Positions 9,567 through 20,621 of a stretch of DNA of 64,000 nucleotides are shown here, piece after piece (the stretch's first letter is position 1; every line of letters starts with the position of its first letter). The translations under genes were made by a program, and so were the position numbers. Source of the DNA: Eutreptiella sp. 'Long Island Sound 2002' (Eukaryota; Euglenozoa; Euglenophyceae; Eutreptiales; Eutreptiaceae); the NCBI GenBank assembly GCA_964036045.1, contig OZ038384.1, positions 30,609,771 to 30,673,770 on the forward strand, given 5' to 3'. A model generated the notes under the pieces. It was not told the origin of the DNA. It saw nothing but the letters and a program-made list of their open reading frames with translations, and searched no databases.

Positions 9567-10268
9567 TCATACCTCGTGGGACCCCGTAGTGGGGTCCCAC
9601 ATCTTTGCGGGTCCGGATGGGGGGTTAGTGGGGTTAGTGGGGTTAGTGGGTTCGGTGGTAGGGTTTGCGTTCGGGGGGTTAGGCGTTTCGTTTGTGGGGG
9701 TGGGGGGTTTGGTCTTCTTTGGGACCTCCGCCCGGGCCTCTTCCCAGTGCCGCTCGGCCTCCTCGGGGGTGGGGAAGAGGAGGGAGCCGTTCACCTCGTA
9801 GAGGGTGGTGCCGCCCGGGTATTCCATCCAAACGGCACCGTTCTTCCGCCCGTGGATACCACGGACGGTGCCCCTCTCTACGCCTTTGGGGTAGGGTACG
9901 TGGACGACCGTCCCGACGATCGGATCCTCGGGACGGTCGTCCTTCTTCTCGGCACCCTTGGGGCTGTCGGTCTTGGTGGGTGGTGGGGGGGGTTTGTTGT
10001 GGCGGTCTTGGGGGGGTTGCTGGGTTTGGGGGCGGGGACAGCCTTCGTAGGCCATGCGGTGGTGGTGGTGGGGGGGGTTTGGGCCTTTTGGGCCGGGGGA
10101 TCGCCCCGTCGTCGCTTTTGTCGGACGACTAAAAAGAAAACTTTCGTTTCTTGGGGGCGGGTTGGGGGGGGGTTGGGCTTCGCTTGGGGGGGTTTGGGGC
10201 GGTGGTGGTGGACGCCCCCCCCCCTCCTCCCCCTTGCTCACCCCGCCCCCACCCATGCTCCCCCACAT
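9567..10268 (-). CDS. Transposon B accessory gene 3: SH3-like domain with Pro/Thr/Asn-rich tail
   Basis: Single open frame of about 233 codons. The N-terminal half is Pro/His-rich low complexity. The centre (about residues 115-180) reads PIVGTVVHVPYPKGVERGTV, then VWMEYPGGTTLYEVNGSLLF and EEAERHWEEARAEV. The alternating hydrophobic/glycine pattern is what a small SH3-, Tudor- or PWWP-like barrel would give, followed by a helix. The tail has a TNPTNPTNP repeat. Transposon C gene 3 has the same order: a LLF-x-T-x-E-E-A-E-x-H helix, then an ANRANRANR triplet repeat. A chromatin-reading or targeting role is a guess. No start context beyond the first Met can be defended, so the N-terminus is uncertain. 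Confidence 0.5.
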   Translation of the reverse strand: MWGSMGGGGVSKGEEGGGRPPPPPQTPPSEAQPPPNPPPRNESFLFSRPTKATTGRSPGPKGPNPPHHHHRMAYEGCPRPQTQQPPQDRHNKPPPPPTKTDSPKGAEKKDDRPEDPIVGTVVHVPYPKGVERGTVRGIHGRKNGAVWMEYPGGTTLYEVNGSLLFPTPEEAERHWEEARAEVPKKTKPPTPTNETPNPPNANPTTEPTNPTNPTNPPSGPAKMWDPTTGSHEV

Positions 10269-10564
10269 CTCCTCAGCCCCCCCCCCCCGCGTACCCCACG
10301 TCCTGCATCGGAGCCCACTCCGGGGGCCGGAAGTGGCGCGGCGCCACCCATACGCCGCTCACCACGCGCGAAGTCTCCCAATCGTGGAGACCTCGCAGAG
10401 AGCAAGGCCCAAGGGTGGGTCTCGGGCCACGATGTGATGGAGGGCCCCCAAGGGTACTTCCTGGGAGCCCTTAGCGTCTCGCCAGGCCACCCGGATGGGC
10501 CTGGCATTCGTCGCGTTGACCACGACGTCAATCACTTGCAAAAAAAAAGAAAAGAAAAAGTAAA

Positions 10565-11574
10565 TTAATTTTTTCGGCGACTGGGGGCCTCCACAGGGGC
10601 CACAGGGGCTCCCGCGCTGGCCATCAAGGCCGCCTGGTCCCCCAGCTTGGCCGCGGACGCGGCCGCGGTCGCCGACTTGACGGCGCGGGACTGGGGGACC
10701 AAGCCCTCGTACGAGGGCTGGCACCCCGGGTCGTAGATGGGGCGAGGCACGGCCAGCACAGTGGCCCAGTCCACCCCGAAGGCCACAGCCTTGCCCTGGC
10801 GCCACTGCCGGACCCAGCCCAGCTGGGCCCAGTGCTGCAGCAGCACCAGGTAATGCGGGGTCCCAAAACGGACGCCGCGGGGGTTGAAAAGCAAATTCAG
10901 TGCGGGCAAGGCGCCCACACTGATTGCCTCTGGCATGGGGGCAAGGCGGGCACCGGGGAGGGGTTTCCAGACCCACCCCCAGCCCCTGGAGGCATCCTTA
11001 CCCCAGGTGCCTCTGTGTTCGCCCTCCTTCCGGCGGATCAAACACCGGATCAACCGCCGAAAAATCCACATGACTGTCATGTGGCTATGGGGGGGGGAGG
11101 AAAAAACGGGTTGATCCCCCGCGCACCCCTGCTGCAGCACCTGGGCTGACCAGGCGATCGGCCCCGCCTTTCGGGCGGTGGCAAATTGGGGGCCCAAGGC
11201 TTTGAGAAGCCACTGGGGGAGGGGGGGGGGTCATTGGGGGGTCAACAACCTGAACTTCCCCGTCCCCGTCCCCCTCGTCCACCACCACTTCCCCGTCCCC
11301 CTCATCCTTGACCCCTCCCCCCCCCAAGGCTGGCCTCTACCCCCCCCTGCCCCTGGCTCCTCTCCCTCTCTCTCCTCTCCCTTTTCTCCTTCTTTTTCTT
11401 CTTCTTCTCCTTCTTCTCCTTCCGCGGCCTATCCGTGGAGTCTTCGCTTGACTCCTCGGCTGGCGGTTGAGCGGCGGGAGGAGGAGGAGGTTCTTGTGCT
11501 GGTGCTGGTGCTGGTGCTGGAGCTGCTGCTGCTGCTGGAGGAGCTGCAGCCAGTCGTCGCTCCACTTGTGCCAT
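10565..11574 (-). pseudogene. Transposon B accessory gene 2: low-complexity N-terminus plus W-rich domain
   Basis: Starts MAQVERRLAAAPPAAAAAPA, followed by Pro/Ala repeats and a Lys/Glu/Arg-rich block. It then shifts frame at C/G tracts (about 11325 and 11225) into an acidic DEGDGDGE stretch and the main domain. That domain has blocks HMTVMWIFRRLIRCLIRRKE, RGWGWVWKPLPG, FGTPHYLVLLQHWAQLGWVR, then KAVAFGVDWATVLAV and YEGLVPQSRA. The C-terminus is Ala-rich. Transposon C gene 2 shows the same succession (GSWVWRRELPG, then THWRFVAHCWQGLGL, AWVWTPTWSALLDF and YAGVV). It lies between transposase and gene 3 and is divergent from no neighbour. The two frame breaks are in homopolymers, so assembly error is possible. 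Function unknown. Confidence 0.5.
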
Positions 11575-11589
11575 CTAAGAGAGCGAGAT

Positions 11590-11745
11590 GATGAAAAAAA
11601 AATTAATTTTTGTGCCCCCGACTTAATTTCCTGAAATTAATATTATCTATCGAAAAATTAATTAATATATTAAATATTAATGACCGCGCCTATTAATTTT
11701 AATCTCGAAATATTAAACGGATCGACGGAAATATTAATTCGTATA
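11590..11745. repeat. AT palindrome array of family B between transposase and gene 2
   Basis: Dense AATTAATTTT, AAATTAATATTA, AATTAATTAATATATTAA and TTAATCTCGAAATATTAA units, the family B counterpart of the arrays in A and C. No ORF. Confidence 0.75.
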
Positions 11746-13760
11746 CGCAAGCAAGCATGCACAAGCAAAACACACTAGGGCTTCGTTGTTGGCCTTGAAC
11801 ATGTCGTCCAACATCTTTTGCATGGCCGAGGCGTCCATGGCAAGGAGAAAACAAAGCTAGTGTCGGGGAAGCAAGGGTGGAGGGCAGGGGGCTATGGGTG
11901 GCCATGAGTTTGGCCATGGTGCATGGGGCGGTATTGGGGGTCCCGTAATTGCGTAGCGGGAGGTCAAATTTTAAAAACCACCACTCCCACATTTGGGAAA
12001 CTACCTCCCCCTCCCGCTCTACTGGGGCTCCCCCCGGCATCCCCCCCCCCCCCCGGCCCGAGTGGTCATTGTATGCGCGCTTAAGGATGGCGTTGAGGCT
12101 CTCAACGACATCCGCGCACACGGCACCCAACCGAACCCCCAAGCGGCGTGCATTGGCCACGCCCTTGGTGACATCCTCCTCCAAATAGAGGAGGTAGTTT
12201 GATTGACACGCCTCCTTGCAACAATGTGCACAGTAGGCGCGTGCCACCTCGGCCGCACGTAGGTCCCCGCGGGGCGGCTAGTCCGTGTACAATTCCCGCA
12301 GGAGGTCACGCATGGCCACGACGGCTTGCCATTCACCATCCTCCGGGACATAGTCCAACAACGGACCAAGTTCCTCCCACGCGAGGAACAACGCACGGGC
12401 GTCCTCCCCGTCGGGTGCCCCCGTCGCACCCAACTTCACACCCGTACGGGCCCGGTAGAGGACCCGTTGCACGGCGTCGGTGTTCTCCTTGGGGAGGTCC
12501 ACAAGGCGTGTCTCGATGAACGCCACTTGGAGCCGGCCAATGGCCATGCAACAATGGAGGATGCATAGGAAAACCATGCACCGGTCAACCACAATGTGTG
12601 GCTCCCCTATGCATCCGCCATTCTTCAAGCTACGGCCGGTCTCCTTGTAGCGGCGGCGGGCTGCCTCCTCACGGTCCAAGGTGCGCCAGGTCTCCACGTT
12701 GACCCATGCCGCCGCAACCTTGTCCCACACACCCATATTGTAAATTGAGCCCACCAAGGGCGAGGTGGACACACCGATAAGGCGCCGCACGAACGGTTGG
12801 TCTCCCCCGATGACCAACCTGCTTGGCACCCAGCGCGACACCCAATGAAACTTCTCGCAGTCTTGTATGGACTGCAATACCTACAAAAAGGACATGGATT
12901 AACATTTACATTAATTTCTCGAGATTAATATTAAGTTAATTTTTCAGTCGGCGCTAATATTAACCGAAAACAAGATATTAATCTCGAGAAATTAACGCAA
13001 AAAACGCAAAAATTAACAAACAACGAATGGGCCACAAACCTTCAAGTTGTCGGCCCATATCGTTGCAAGTGCCGCCCTGTCCTTGTCCCTGCATACGGCC
13101 ATCCCTATCACGCACAAGTACGCGGGTGTGCGGCCCCGTGCGCCGTGGTTGAGGAGCCCAATGGAGAGTTGGGTCCAACTACCACCGGCGCACGGGTACG
13201 CATCCGCACGCACAATGAAGGTGAGGGGCCTTGTCCAATCGATGGTCTCCACTAGCGATGGGCGTGATTGGACGTACCGGGCCCATGAGGGTAGCGGCCA
13301 AGAGCGCCCACTCGCGGGGGGATCGGGGACGGACACGGGTGGTTATAGGTCAAGGGGGGTGACCAACTCCTTCCACGCGTCCGTGAACGCTTCCCGAGTA
13401 GGGATGGGTCGGGGGAACGGGAGGCCCGTTGCGGCCGTGTAGGTCAACCCCCGGCGGCTCATGTACTCCATCATGTGGCGGAAGCCAACCTTGGGGACGT
13501 TCAAGTGCATGAGGAGGCCGATGAGGTCCGGGGCCAGAAAGAGGTGGGAGGCATATTGCTTCACCGCCTCCACTTGCTTAGTACGAATAAGGGAGGGGTA
13601 GCCAACCTCCATGGCCTCGGACCATCGGGCCCGGGCCAAAGGGTATGAGGCCACCCACTAACCAAGGAGTTGGGAGACCAAAGGGTCCCGCAAACTCTTG
13701 GCCCCGCTCAAACACATGAGCGTCATGTTAAGCTCGGTCAGGGTGTCCCAAGAGAAAGGC
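11699..13760 (-). pseudogene. Transposon B transposase (DDE type), two exons
   Basis: Exon 1 runs from about 13760 to 13040, the intron is 12881-13039 (GTTTGT donor, TTTTTGTAG acceptor, phase 0), and exon 2 runs from 12880. Blocks: VGYPSLIRTKQVEAVKQY, KELVTPLDL, then TFIVRADAYPCAGGSWTQLS (first acidic residue, codon near 13203). Exon 2 has VIGGDQPFVRRLIGVS (second, near 12802), a Cys-rich AYCAHCCKEAC, then YLLYLEEDVTKG and CADVVESLNAILKRAYNDHS with RGGGG (third, Glu near 12102). The order D, D, E and the W-T-Q-L and E-x-x-N-x-x-x-K patterns recall CACTA/Plavaka transposases, but I could not align them rigorously. Single in-frame stops (before WVASYPL, after LDL, after LYTD) leave the frame otherwise intact. 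Confidence 0.65.
12890..13020. repeat. AT palindrome array of family B inside the transposase intron
   Basis: Contains ATTTCTCGAGATTAATATTAA and TATTAATCTCGAGAAATTAA, which are near-complements of each other. It fills most of the 159-nt intron. Transposon C has an intron at the same place with a different motif. Confidence 0.75.
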
Positions 13761-14066
13761 ATAACAAGGGCTATCCAAGGGAACATGGTGGTGTGGAGGG
13801 GGGGGAATGCGGGCAACCGGAGGGGGGGCGTCCAAGACGCCTACCAACGCAACATAGGAACCTCTCTACTATACCGTTGTGCAACAAAATACCACGTAAC
13901 ACCCCTTATAGGTCCGCATATGTGCATGGAAAAATGGATACAAATGGCCCAATCGCAAAAATTTGACTTTAACCTCTTAATATTTGCGAGATTCATATAT
14001 TAACGCCTTCATATATTAAAAATTAAAAATTAACATATTGACTTTAATTTGGGCCACTAGGGTATA

Positions 14067-15215
14067 GGACCATTACGAGTGATAGGCGAGTGCCTGATTA
14101 TGGCCTCCATGGGGTCCTTCGTGTCCTGTTGTGTGGAATCAACGGGACACGGGACGTAGTTGTACAATTGACAGGGAAGGGACCAGCCACTGTGGCACGC
14201 ACTATGCTGCAACCGGTTCTAGACGAGGCACGGCTTGCTGCACGAACTTGCACCCGTGCCTCATTAAATAATGACCAGGTAAACAGCAAGGGGAAGGTGA
14301 GGATGGAGTGTGCTGCTGCCATCCATTTCATGCGGAATAGGGGTCGGGAGAAGATAATAGATGCTTGCCTAAAGCAGCCTAGTGTGAGGCAGCATCAAGT
14401 AGGGGGGAAATGTTGGGAGTCGGTGTGCAAAACGTGGTGGGAGAATTTTGCAAGCATGTGTGTATACGCGTGGCGTTCCGCATGGTTCTCCGGGGCCGAC
14501 TTGGGGCGGCTCCGGAACCATAGCATAGCCATGGGCACTGCCCACAATCAGCTCCAGTGGGGCAAACTTGTGTGCACGTATCTTTGGATCGACCACATGT
14601 ATTATCTTGCAAAGAAGTGGAGGATCTTGTCAAAGTTCTCCTGCTTTGCCATGGAGGGAAGTCGATCACCGGAGGCTGGAGCGCATGTTGCGCAACAACG
14701 GGGGCCTAAGCCTCCTCCGGGGAACACTAGGGTTGCAAGTGGTTGTGGACAACCACACCATTGACGATGGCCTTTGGTTGCATTGTTGGGATGCGACCAA
14801 AAGGGCACAACATGGGCAAGGGCCCATAAGTGTACAAACGTAGAAGACGGCTTCTTGGGGCCAACTTGGGGCGGCCCCGGAACCATAGCATAGCCATGGG
14901 CACTGCCCACAATCAGCTCCAGTGGGGCAAACTTCTGTGCACGTATCTTTGGATCGACCACATGTATTATGTTGCAAAGAAGTGGAGGATCTTGTCAAAG
15001 TTCTCCTGCTTTGCCATGGAGGGAAGTCGATCACCGGAGGCTGAAGCGCATGTTGCGCAACAGCGGGGGCCTAAGCCTCCTCCGGGGGACACTAGGGTTG
15101 CAAGTGGTTGTGGACAACCACACCATTGACGATAGCCTTTGGTTGCATGGGTGGGATGCGACCAAAAGGGCACAACATGGGCAAGGGCCCATAAGTGTAC
15201 AAACGTAGAAGACGG
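14067..15215 (+). pseudogene. Transposon A transposase ORF2, C-terminal half, copy 2
   Basis: Same domain as 4121-4893: DYGLHGVLRVLLCGINGTRD, then VRMECAAAIHFMRNRGREK and WWENFASMCVYAWRSAWFSG. Near the end the frame shifts, so that FSCFAMEGS continues in another frame as RRLERMLRNNGG. The segment is followed by a tandem duplicate of its last 365 bp. The join with the N-terminal half is interrupted by transposon B. Non-functional as it stands. Confidence 0.6.
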
Positions 15216-15221
15216 CTTCTA
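14492..15221 (+). repeat. 365-bp tandem duplication in the A copy 2 transposase
   Basis: 14492-14856 and 14857-15221 are about 95 percent alike by eye, both starting GGGGCC(G/A)ACTTGGGGCGG and ending GTAGAAGACGGCTTCT. Copies 1 and 3 have one unit. The duplication repeats the E-x-x-H-R-x-L-K block. Confidence 0.8.
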
Positions 15222-15394
15222 ACCGACATGCAGCACCTTCAGACTCTACAGCGGCGGTTTCGGTGCCGAAAGAGACGGGCATGAGATCACCATACAAAGC
15301 CGGACCATTGTTGCCTGTGACCGGGGTGCATGCTGGGGGGCCTACTAGGGGTGTGAGGACAAATCAGGGGGTGCACACCGGTAACATTTGTCTA

Positions 15395-15460
15395 AAATCA
15401 CGTGAATTCACGTGAAATTCGTGCGAAATTCGTGTGAATTTTGTATGAATTCACGTGAAT
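15395..15460. repeat. Palindrome array of family A, 3' subterminal, copy 2
   Basis: ATTCACGTGAAATTCGTGCG and related units with ATTCACGTGAATTCAC, placed as in copy 1. The remaining 260 bp to the right terminus are conserved and non-coding. Confidence 0.75.
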
Positions 15461-15723
15461 TCACCCCTGTGAATCGGCTACAGGCTTGCCGGGTTTCGGC
15501 ACCTCTCGTTTTGGGCACGGTTCGGACATGATGGATGCTTTTGGGGCGGGACTTTCATTGGATGATGCGTAACGAAGCTAGGGTAGGAATTTTGACACCT
15601 CAAATCCCTCGGAATGACCCAATACTATGGTATTTTCCCCCAAAAACCTCAAAATTTGGGTAAATTCACATGAAATTCACGCAATTATTCAAACGGCCAC
15701 TTAACGCCCGTTCGTGAAGGGTA

Positions 15724-18023
15724 CACATTGCTGTCCCCGGCGGATAAAGAGGCCCTGAAAGCGGACCTGAGCGCGTGCCTAAGGACCGTGGGCTCATGGC
15801 CGCCTGAGCTCCAGGACTATCTGTGCGCACGCATTCGCGTTATCTCAGCCAACACTCTGCAAGTCCGCCAGATCGTGCGCACGCCGGGGCCGTACAAGGA
15901 TCCCACCGCTACCCTCCTGGACCCCCATTCACGGGAACCCTGTACTTGTCAGTCATGGGATGCAGGCACCGCACCCGGGCTGGCGCGCCTGCATGGGCAT
16001 GTTTTCACCCGTAACATGGAAGATATTGCAGCGTGCATGCACGCGTTTAACATGGGAGTGGTGCGCCAGAATACGAAAAACGCCGACGTTCCCCCTTGGA
16101 GAGGCTTTTGCCAAGCGCTACAAAAAAGCCTGCGTCAGCTCACCAATGCGCTCCCCGACACACGCGTTGCGCCCGCGGGCTCCCTGCTACAAAGCCTCAC
16201 AGCCGTGTGCCAGGGCGTGTACGACAGGTCATATGCACAATATCCGCCATTGTTGCATGAGCGCTACATACGTGCACAACTCAAAAAGCTTCCCCGCGGA
16301 GCTGTCTGTGATGTTTTTGACAAAGGGGTTCAGGTTCCCAATGCGGCATGCGCCCATTTCTGGCAGGAGTTTAACCGGGTGACCTTTTTTGAAACGGAGC
16401 GCTTCGAAGAGTTATGGCGTTTCAACTCTCACGAGGAAGCCCGGTGCGTAGCGCTCTGGTACCTTTTGGACGGAGCGTCCCTGACCCTGCATGGGGCTTA
16501 TACTAAGTTTTCTGCGGCCATGGGCTGCTCCCCGGTGCGTCCAGATGCAGCCCACGCAGCCATGACGATGGCGTGTACGAAAGGAGCCTCGCGGGGCCTC
16601 AAAGCATATATTAGCGAGTTTATACACAAGGGAGTTGAAAAATTGAAGTTGGTGGCCCCTGTGTGGGTGCGCCCAGAGTCCCATCCATCTCTTGCCTTCC
16701 CTCTTTTGTCCCCTGCAGAGTTTCGGGCCCGTGTCAGAGCACGGGCACAAAGGAAGCCTGATGCACGTAGAGGGCGCGCCCCATAGCGCAGCACCTGCAG
16801 GGCCAGGTCACGGCTGCCAGGGCGTGGGCGCGCAGCGCCAGCGAGGGAGCAAGCCCGGTCTGTAGCGGGCGGGCATTTCTGCCTCCGCCATCTGCCGGCG
16901 AGACCGCCTGCCCCGTAGCACGTATCAAATGTGCAGCAACCGCTGGGCCTGTCGGCAAAGCCTGTGGCAGTGGGCGTCCCTGACGTGCTCCTGGCAGTGA
17001 AACATAAAACACAGCAGTCGCCGAAAACGCCTGTGCTCAAGGGACGGGACATCGTGAGAAAAAGTGCCCATCCCGTTAAGCAATGGGGCACGCTGATAGA
17101 ACGCTGTTTGTCTGTGATCTGGAAGTGGGCCTGTAGGAACCAGCCCACCTGGGAAATTCACTTCATGCGTGATTTGAAAGGAGTGATAGAGCTCTGGCAC
17201 CAGCAGCACACAGGGACTGCATGGGGTGAGCTTGACATTGAAGAGATGTTTCCCAATATTGCGCGCGACGAGGTAGAACGCGCCGTTAATTTCTTTTTCA
17301 CCCAAACGGCAGGAAAGTTGCCGAATCCAGCCCATGCTTTTTTTATTCATAAGGGTGGTCTGCGCCAGCTTGATAGTTTTGGAGCAAAAACACGTGGCAG
17401 TGCCTATTGGAAAATATCTTACGCCGATATCCAGCAGTACCTCTTTTTTGAAACATGGTTCGCCGATGTTTTTGTACACATGTCTTCGATTTTTCGCCAG
17501 CGCCTGGGCGTAGCGATAGGAGGGGCCTGCTCCGCTCAGGAGGCGTCCCTGGTGCTGATGCGAACAGAGAGGGCACTGCAGTCCTGCCCTCTTCCGCCTG
17601 TCCTCCGCTATAGGGATAATTAGCTTGTGCTGTGCCAGGAGCCCCAAGGGTGAAGGGAGTTTGCCGGCTGATTTTGTGAGAGTCCAGGAGCTACTGGCGA
17701 GCCAATTGGACATGGGGATCAAGGTATAGAACTGCAAGTGCGTGCTGCCTTTTTTGGAGTGTGAACTGCAGCTCAGTGCCACAGGCCAGCCTAAATTGGG
17801 TCTGAAAGCGCCCGTTTTTGATGCGCCGCCGGGAGCAGGGAACCCGTCCAGCCTCCAGCGTCTGCTAGACGTCTTCAGCCCAAATGCGCGCTCTGCCCTG
17901 CAGTCATTTGTGCCTAACATGATGGGAAAAGCGGCCTGGTATGCACTTCCTGCCCCTCAGTATTTGCTGAATGTCACTAAAGTAGCGGAGCCATTGCACA
18001 AAAAACAATACCCGGGTTCCTAG
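15724..18023 (+). pseudogene. Penelope-like reverse transcriptase, copy i, with RYRDN motif C
   Basis: The first frame (15728-16786, 352 codons) begins abruptly at the transposon A terminus. It contains a C-x-C motif (PCTCQSW, 15941-15949) and a DKG motif (FDKGVQVPNAACAHFW, 16319-16327), both features I associate with Penelope-like element RTs. After a break the second frame (16931-17623) carries the palm. It reads RDIVRKSAHPVKQWG, then motif A ELDIEEMFPNIARDEV (Asp at 17234) and motif B GVAIGGACSAQEASLVLM (17507). Motif C is LRYRDN (17606-17620) instead of R-Y-x-D-D. After a frameshift and one TAG the thumb region follows (SQLDMGIKV, VLPFLECELQL), like the PFLD motif of Penelope-like RTs. 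No GIY-YIG domain was seen. Several breaks make this copy non-functional as read. Confidence 0.65.
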
Positions 18024-18990
18024 TGGCCCCCCCGCATGCTTGCTCAGGTAGATCGTATTGGGAAACGGGATGATGTGCTGCTGGCACTGAAGTCGCTCCG
18101 ACATGGAGCCTGATATATGCAGGGGTCGCAGAAGCTTTTTGCTGTTTTGTGTGTATTTTTTCCTTTCCCCTTGTGCTGAGTTTTGTGCTATATAAGGAGC
18201 AGGGTACCACTGCATTTGAGTCTTGTTGCTAGAGACGCCCTTCCATACGAGCCCGGGCTGGGTTGGAGAAGGGAGTCACTCGCTGGGCAACGGTCGAGTC
18301 CCATGATTTGCCTCTTGAGCCCCTGCATGCACCCCTTCACCACACTGCTCGCAACGGTCTTTGCAGAAAGGTTTCCTCGTGTCGCTTTTCTTTGTTTGCT
18401 GCCGCGTGCCTGCAGCACCGGGAAGAGTGACGAGAACACCAGACGACACAGAGACAGAGAAGGGAATATTTTTCGATAATATTTTTCAATAATATTACCC
18501 ATATATATGATGCTTTACTACCACGCTATCAACCCTCATGATTATGGGCAGATGCTCTTTGATATGACAATGCAAACTGCACCCCTCTCGGCCTTTACAA
18601 AGCCATTTGCAATTTTCTTCTTCAGTATTTCGAACTTGGTTGCCGCTTGAACCATTACCTCACACTTTCATTGGAATTTCCAATTATCTACCATTCCAAC
18701 ATTCCAGCATGTGGCCCGCTGTCTTGGGCTATCACGATGGGATATGGTGGGAAGTCATGGTCCATTTGCCTTTGTGATTGCACCTCCTATGCATGCATGT
18801 CCAATTGCCTTGTGTTCCATCCGATTGAGTTGCTTGATCCCTAGGAGCGCCCTACGGTAAGCGTTTGTTTAAAATTTTTGTCCACACGGGGCCTTGGTGC
18901 AATCAACCGCCCCGCCGCGGCGAGCCGTGTCTAGATGGGGGGGGGGGGGGATAGGGGGGGGTCTCTCCCTATTCCCGACCCACCAGCCAC
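18024..18990. other. Spacer between RT copies i and ii, no gene recognised
   Basis: Contains short ORFs without recognisable features, an AATATT-rich stretch (18465-18505), a possible TATA promoter at 18188, and a G16 run near 18940. It may be untranslated sequence of the RT elements. Confidence 0.4.
18188..18198 (+). promoter_or_regulatory. Possible TATA-box promoter
   Basis: GCTATATAAGGAGCAGG fits a core TATA box. It lies downstream of RT copy i and upstream of RT copy ii, where a promoter of a tandem or terminal-repeat-bearing retroelement could sit. Based on consensus only. Confidence 0.3.
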
Positions 18991-19800
18991 CAGCCGCCAT
19001 GGCTAGGTTCACCCCTATGCAAAGGGGTTGCTGCAGGAGGTGGACCATACACCGGATGGATGGAAGACGGTGGAGTTGTTTGTGAACCCTAACAACCTGG
19101 AATGCCTGCCATCGCTGTCGGAGAAGTGGGCAGAATTCCTCAAAAAAACCACAGCTGTTGCCGTTGCCGTGTGCCTTCAGCTCTGTATTTACACATTGTA
19201 CAGGAACTCCAATAGCTGGATCATTATCTGCACAAATTGCCTCGTTGGTCCTCATTGCGAGAGATTTGAATTCTGAGTCCATGTCCGACCTCAGGCAAAC
19301 AAACTGGAGATGGATTCGCTACCGTGACAATTTTGTTGTACATATGATTATCAGTGCAACACCGGGCCTGGACCAGGAGGAGATAATGCATGACCAGGCA
19401 CAAAGGGCCATGGGCCTTTTTCATGCACTTTTTGGGATGGAACTCCAGCTGGAACAATGGGGACCTGAGCTAGACTTCGTGGGTGCCAGACTCTGTGATA
19501 TACACGGCCCCGACCTCATCAGTAAAAAATTGGTTCGTGGATTTGGGGTCCCCCCACCCAGCGTCCACACAACGAATGATTGCCCCCTTTTGCCCCCAAA
19601 CGCCTGACAGAGGATTCCATCGTATATACCAAATGAAATAAAAGCGTGTGGACACTACCGTTTGTCCAGACAAGCCCCAGCACGTAATGTACAGGACGTA
19701 GAGAAACTGATGACAGATCTGCGCCATCCAGGGACATGGTGGAGGCCTGCAGTCCGCAAGCATGTGCAAAAATGGGGACTCTGACCTCACCACACCCCCG
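18990..19800 (+). pseudogene. Penelope-like reverse transcriptase fragment, copy ii, RYRDN motif C
   Basis: The main frame (about 19205-19608) follows a possible splice acceptor (ATTGTACAG). It shows motif B GTPIAGSLSAQIASLVLIAR, then after only about 20 residues motif C WIRYRDNFVVHM (19317-19331). The helix/motif D-E region follows (FHALFGMELQLEQWGPELDF, then VGARL). Past a stop at 19608 the same frame continues with KACGHYRLSRQAP and HPGTWWRPAVRKHV, which resembles the C-terminal WWLP region of copy iv. Motif A was not found; an upstream ORF (19028-19276) may hold part of it in another frame. Confidence 0.55.
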
Positions 19801-20103
19801 CCGCTGGGCGGGGGTATTGGACTGCATGTTTTGCACTATAGGTAAAGGAATATGAAACCCGATGGATGTCTTCGTAGGAACCAACAAGAACAGCTTCACG
19901 GTACGACACGGGCCATTGGAGAGGCGGTGAATGGGCCTAGAGCTAGCGTTTTGCATGCCGTTTCTTTGTCTACACTCTCACTACAGCAAGCCGCGCGGCT
20001 AGTGGCTTTTGTTTTCGTGTATCCTTTGTCTTCCATGCTTTATTGATCAAGCTCCTGGACTAGTGCACGTGCAATTGCCCGTTAACTTGCCACCTGACGA
20101 GGA

Positions 20104-20507
20104 GAGCTTGTTTTTGACGAATTGAAAAATAATGGGATCATTGTGGTGCTAGATGCCCTGCACATCCAACAGTGGCCAACAGTTGAGCACAACCCCAAAT
20201 TCGTGACGGAGTTGGTTGCTGCGGTGCATGAATTGGTCAGTGGGGTTCCTAAGTCTGCCATTCTGGCAATTAGGCCGTCCGCTGGTGAGCGGGACCGGGT
20301 GTTGAGAACCACGGCTGCGTGCATCGCTGGGTCATGGAGGACACCATGGATAAGGGTATCCTTCTCCTCAACCAGATGGAGAAGGACCCATCCAGTGCCC
20401 GCAAGACGGGTCCCGTCGTCACATACCAATCCGTTAGCGCCCAACGTTCGGAAAAGGAAGGCCCAAAATCATGGGTGTCTGCACCCTTGCAAGTGAAACC
20501 CCACTGA
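20104..20507 (+). pseudogene. Unrecognised ORF pair
   Basis: One frame reads ELKNNGIIVVLDALHIQQWP then VTELVAAVHELVSGVPKSA and ILAIRPSAGERDRVL. A second continues after a shift near 20305 with VHRWVMEDTMDKGILLLNQM to WVSAPLQVKPH. Hydrophobic-strand/acidic pattern (IIVVLDALH) looks like a folded alpha/beta domain. I do not recognise the family. It sits upstream of the A-like transposase relic and could belong to that element. The stretch 19800-20100 before it holds nothing recognisable. Confidence 0.35.
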
Positions 20508-20621
20508 GCAAGAAATGAGCAACACTCTGTACGATGCACTGCGAGGGTAGTTGGACCCGCCCGAGGCAGATGTCAACGAAGGGGGCTTAGCGTCTGCAAT
20601 GGAGGCACGTTGAGTCCGGTA

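Larger units (their letters stand above)
9139..14062 (-). mobile_element. DNA transposon B, complete, with TIRs and TATA target duplication
   Basis: The left end CCCTAGTGGCCCAAATTAAA is matched by its inverted complement at the right end; the TIR is about 31 bp (9139-9169 and 14032-14062). TATA flanks both sides (9135-9138, 14063-14066). Removing the element and one TATA restores the transposase reading seen in A copy 3. All B genes are on the minus strand: transposase at the right, accessory gene 2 in the middle, accessory gene 3 at the left. Between genes lie AT-rich arrays with AATCTCGAGATT and ATTAATATTAAT palindromes. Another element with the same left end starts at 62068. Confidence 0.85.
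5437..15721 (+). mobile_element. DNA transposon A, copy 2 (host of A copy 1 and of transposon B)
   Basis: The visible part begins inside ORF1 because copy 1 is inserted in it; the 5' end lies upstream of the window. It runs through the ORF1 intron, coiled-coil region, spacer array and ORF2. ORF2 is interrupted by transposon B (9139-14062), and the element ends at GTTCGTGAAGGG (15721) followed by TA. The DNA right of 15723 opens directly into an RT reading frame, so copy 2 appears to have landed in an RT element. The nesting order (RT element, then A2, then A1 and B) is inferred from these interruptions. Confidence 0.75.
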
